This document shows positions 61,740 to 64,000 of a DNA stretch of 64,000 nt, piece by piece. The notes below the pieces were generated by a model. The model made no database searches, was not told the origin of the DNA, and worked only from the letters and a program-made list of their open reading frames with translations. The stretch is from positions 1 to 64,000 of the forward strand of contig CAJFQY010000005.1 in the NCBI GenBank assembly GCA_904419315.1, read 5' to 3'. This DNA comes from Zongyangia gallinarum (GTDB lineage: Bacteria; Bacillota; Clostridia; Oscillospirales; Ruminococcaceae). The position numbers and the translations under genes were made by a program. Each line of letters starts with the position of its first letter. Position 1 is the stretch's first letter.

Positions 61740-61799
61740 CACTCGGACCAAAAAAAGACCGAGAAATGGCGAGGATAAGCCGTTTGTCGGTCTTTTCTT
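61740..61799 (+). repeat. Direct repeat, right copy (attR-like)
   Basis: Identical to 60149-60208 over 60 bases, carrying the CACTCGGACCA tRNA end and the terminator; downstream sequence then diverges. Confidence 0.88.
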
Positions 61800-61901
61800 T
61801 TTTGTGAACAACGAGTGGGAAATAGAGAAAAAGATTTCTATTACGTATCCTATTACGTATCGGATTAGAAGCTATCCGAGATCTTTTCCCCTTTACTGCA
61901 T

Positions 61902-62108
61902 TTGAATATTCAGTTCATTTTTGTTTTTACCGTTGCCTTCTTCCCACCTTTTTACGCCGTTTATCAGGTACTGAAAAAGGACGGTGGCAGCGGGATCGCC
62001 AATAGCATCCCCTATATTCCCAATAATCCGCCGCCTGCTGCGGACCTCAGACACGATACTTCAGAAGCTTTCAGACGAACCGGAAGAAAAAATAAAAAAA
62101 GCAAGTAG
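61902..62108 (+). CDS. Possible small membrane peptide or gene remnant
   Basis: An open frame of 68 codons from TTG 61902. It has a hydrophobic N-terminus (IFVFTVAFFPPFYAVY), then a Pro/Asn stretch and a basic tail (RRTGRKNKKSK). No ribosome binding site is seen, and the protein is not recognised. A strong terminator follows two bases after the stop, so it may be the 3' remnant of a gene displaced by the cassette. The 61800-61901 segment before it contains a short CTATTACGTAT duplication. Confidence 0.3.
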   Translation: MNIQFIFVFTVAFFPPFYAVYQVLKKDGGSGIANSIPYIPNNPPPAADLRHDTSEAFRRTGRKNKKSK

Positions 62109-62109
62109 T

Positions 62110-62153
62110 AAAGGGAAAGAGCTGTCTCGATGATGAGACAGCTCTTTCCCTTT
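62110..62153. terminator. Strong bidirectional terminator
   Basis: A 19-bp stem (62110-62128 with 62135-62153) with loop GATGAT. A-rich and T-rich ends let it work on both strands, between the small frame and the facing MATE gene. Confidence 0.92.
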
Positions 62154-62234
62154 ATGAATCATTTGTTTATAGCGATGCTTTTTAACTGGCTACTTTTCTT
62201 AGATGATATCTCCGATTGGCAGCAGACAACTTTC

Positions 62235-63632
62235 TTAGCCTTGTCGCAGTGCTTTTTTGTCATCCGAAGGCCCGGATATTTGTTTTAAAGCTTTCCGGAA
62301 TTGGAAAGTAAAGAGTACGATGGTGAAAGAAACAGCTAAGAAATCTGCGACTGGCTCTGCCATATAAACAGCGGTGGTTTTATCGGCAGAAAAGATCAGG
62401 GGCATGATATAAATTAATGGGATCAATAAGATGAATTTCCGCATGACTGCCACCACAATAGATGCCTTGGCGTTACCAAGGGAGGTGAAGGTCATCTGAC
62501 AGGCAACCTGAATACCGAACAGAAGCAGGCAGGCCATATAGATTCGCAAAGCGGTTTTGGTAAACGCAATCAGTGGCTGGGAATCGGTAAACATAGCGGC
62601 AAATGCTTGGGGGAAGACCATGACACAGGCCCATAACAGGGTAGAGTAGACGAGGCTGGCCTTCAGCAACAATTTAAAGGCAGCCTTTACCCGATCAGGA
62701 TTGCGCGCGCCGTAATTGTAGCTGATGATGGGCTGTGCTCCCTGTCCCAATCCTTGCAGCGGCAGCATAGCAAACTGCATGACACTGGTCAGAATGGTCA
62801 TGGCGCCAACGGCAATGTCACTGCCATAACGCAGCAGTGAGGAGTTGAAGCAGATGGAAATGACGCTTTCACTGGCCTGCATAATAAAGGTTGAGAGACC
62901 TAACGCCAGGCTGGGGAGGACGATTTTCCGCTCCAGTCTGAAATTCTTCTTGCGGAGTTTTAAATGGGTCTTTTTGCCGCAGAGGAAAAGCAGCACCCAT
63001 ACACAGGACATTGCCTGGGAAATGATGGTTGCCCAGGCGGCACCCGCAACACCCATATGAAAACCAAAAATAAAGATGGGGTCGAGAATAATATTGGCCA
63101 CTGCGCCGATCAGTACCGAAAGCATACCAGTTTTAGCAAAGCCCTGCGCAGTAATGAAAGCGTTCATTCCCAAAGTCATCTGGACGAAAAGGGTACCCAT
63201 GGCGTAGATATTCATGTATTCGACGCCATATGCAATGGTGTTTTCGCTGGCTCCAAAGGCCATGAGAAAATCCCGGTTCCAAATCAGCAGCGCCGCTGTT
63301 AGAACGACAGAAATAATGAGCTGTACGACAAAGCAGTTGCCCATTGTCCTTTCTGCTGCATCGTGATCACCTCTTCCCATATGGATAGAGGCTCTAGGCG
63401 CGCCGCCATATCCCGCAAAGGCGGCGAATGCTGTTACAATCATAATCAAAGGCATACAAACGCCAACACCGGTCAGCGCCATGTCGCCAATCTTCGGAAT
63501 ATGGCCAATGTAAATGCGGTCAACAATGTTGTACAGCATATTGATGATTTGCGCTGTTACGGTGGGAAGGGCCAATTTTAAAAGAAGTCTGCCTACCGGT
63601 TCCTTTCCCAGAAAATCTTTCTCTTCTGTCAT
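62235..63632 (-). CDS. MATE family efflux transporter
   Basis: A 465-aa protein with 12 membrane helices, of the MepA-like MATE group. LLLKLALPTVTAQIINMLYN at the N-terminus, FAGYGGAPRASIHMGRGD, LGMNAFITAQGFAKTGM and GLGQGAQPIISYNYGA are typical. It exports drugs or cationic toxins with a sodium or proton gradient. It overlaps the upstream marR stop by four bases (ATGA), so the two are a regulator-pump operon. Confidence 0.9.
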   Translation of the reverse strand: MTEEKDFLGKEPVGRLLLKLALPTVTAQIINMLYNIVDRIYIGHIPKIGDMALTGVGVCMPLIMIVTAFAAFAGYGGAPRASIHMGRGDHDAAERTMGNCFVVQLIISVVLTAALLIWNRDFLMAFGASENTIAYGVEYMNIYAMGTLFVQMTLGMNAFITAQGFAKTGMLSVLIGAVANIILDPIFIFGFHMGVAGAAWATIISQAMSCVWVLLFLCGKKTHLKLRKKNFRLERKIVLPSLALGLSTFIMQASESVISICFNSSLLRYGSDIAVGAMTILTSVMQFAMLPLQGLGQGAQPIISYNYGARNPDRVKAAFKLLLKASLVYSTLLWACVMVFPQAFAAMFTDSQPLIAFTKTALRIYMACLLLFGIQVACQMTFTSLGNAKASIVVAVMRKFILLIPLIYIMPLIFSADKTTAVYMAEPVADFLAVSFTIVLFTFQFRKALKQISGPSDDKKALRQG

Positions 63633-64000
63633 ATGATTTCTCCTCTTTCCCCAACTATTTTTGTATTCTCAGCAATTCGCTCGTTAAATTTTGCAAATTG
63701 TTTTATTTCTTCTTCGGTGAAGCCCCGGAAGATTTGTTTTAGGAACTCCTTCCGCACAGCTTCAATTTCATGGGTGATAGGCGCGGATTTGGATGTTAGA
63801 GACAGATGGATCCTTCTCCGGTCCTCCGTATCCTGGCGGCGCTGCAACAGAGATTTCTGTATGAGGCTTTCCACCGCCTGAGAGACATTGCTTTTTGAGA
63901 GCATCCGAAACTCTACAATATCTGCGGCGGTATCTCGGCCGGGATTGTTGAAAAGGAAGCTGATGATGGTGACTTCGATGGGCGCCAGGCCATGCCGATC
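63629..64000 (-). CDS. MarR family transcriptional regulator (partial, runs off the window)
   Basis: The C-terminal 123 codons of a MarR winged-helix protein; the 5' end lies beyond base 64000. Recognition helix and wing are visible (MLSKSNVSQAVESLIQKSLL, RRQDTEDRRRIHLSLT), preceded by PIEVTIISFLFNNPGRDTAA. It probably represses itself and the MATE pump and releases DNA on binding a phenolic or drug ligand. Confidence 0.88.
   Translation of the reverse strand, partial: DRHGLAPIEVTIISFLFNNPGRDTAADIVEFRMLSKSNVSQAVESLIQKSLLQRRQDTEDRRRIHLSLTSKSAPITHEIEAVRKEFLKQIFRGFTEEEIKQFAKFNERIAENTKIVGERGEII

Larger units (their letters stand above)
60149..61799 (+). mobile_element. Small integrated cassette at tRNA-Pro, bounded by 60-bp direct repeats
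   Basis: Two identical 60-bp repeats surround 1,531 bases that hold a single gene. The repeat carries the tRNA 3' end, so the arrangement is as expected from site-specific integration at tRNA-Pro. No integrase, transposase or terminal inverted repeat is present, so it is either mobilised in trans, a remnant of a larger island, or a one-gene defence/conflict cassette. The limits are set by the repeats. Confidence 0.75.

Noticed and set aside
60149..61799. Insertion sequence
   Set aside because: No transposase and no terminal inverted repeats; the ends are tRNA-derived direct repeats.
1..64000. CRISPR array or rRNA operon
   Set aside because: No regularly spaced repeats and no rRNA-like sequence were seen.

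Overview
The window reads as chromosomal DNA of a low-to-mid G+C, spore-forming anaerobic Firmicute of class Clostridia, most likely an Oscillospiraceae/Ruminococcaceae-type gut organism. This is inferred from gene content and style: a purE-C-F-M-N-H-D operon, DnaD with a DnaC-type helicase loader, a prokaryotic RING-finger membrane protein, DUF1540 and BclA-like small proteins, a SpoVB-like flippase, strong AGGAGG ribosome binding sites and an anaerobic (cbi-type) cobalamin route. No rRNA, CRISPR array or intact transposase is visible.

Layout. 1-0.6 kb: a degenerate gene remnant and a terminator. 0.7-8.1 kb: purine operon purECFMNHD. 8.1-20.2 kb: small redox proteins, a class B penicillin-binding protein, a DegV protein, two ABC-F ATPases, a family 2 glycosyltransferase, a DEAD-box helicase, an alpha/beta hydrolase and YebC. 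20.5-22.9 kb: a zinc-ribbon pseudokinase with PASTA domains followed by a GntR/TrkA_C regulator. 23-26 kb (minus): rpsF-ssb-rpsR, galU and a RING-like membrane protein. 26.4-33.7 kb: prfB, a CatA-type acetyltransferase, the helicase loader pair, tRNA-Gly, a PHP phosphatase, a TSCPD protein and an unknown membrane protein.

34-50.4 kb: a tightly overlapped anaerobic cobalamin operon (cbiD, cbiL, cbiF, cbiG, cbiH, cobK, cbiET, cobB, cobT, cobU, cobS, a second CobU-like gene, cobC, cbiB, cobD, an ApgM-like gene, cobQ, cbiC). It is preceded by a strong promoter and a leader terminator. A canonical cobalamin riboswitch at 50.45 kb then controls a second unit: BtuC-type permease, ATPase, a lipoprotein form of the cobaltochelatase CbiK, and a BtuF-like lipoprotein with an SLH-like tail. 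Together these units would insert cobalt, build the corrin ring and nucleotide loop, and import corrinoids. Corrinoid adenosyltransferase and the early tetrapyrrole genes are not in the window.

55-60 kb holds envelope and spore-type genes: flippase, N-acetylmuramoyl-alanine amidase, DUF1540, a BclA-like C-terminal-fold protein, and a GH25 muramidase with a cationic helical tail. At 60.1 kb a tRNA-Pro gene is followed by a 1.65 kb cassette bounded by a 60-bp perfect direct repeat made of the tRNA 3' end plus its terminator. The cassette carries one gene, a DUF4417 / histidine-rich toxin-like / immunity-like fusion whose ribosome binding site is buried in a hairpin. This cassette is the most unusual structure in the window. 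The end holds a marR-MATE efflux operon that runs off the right edge.
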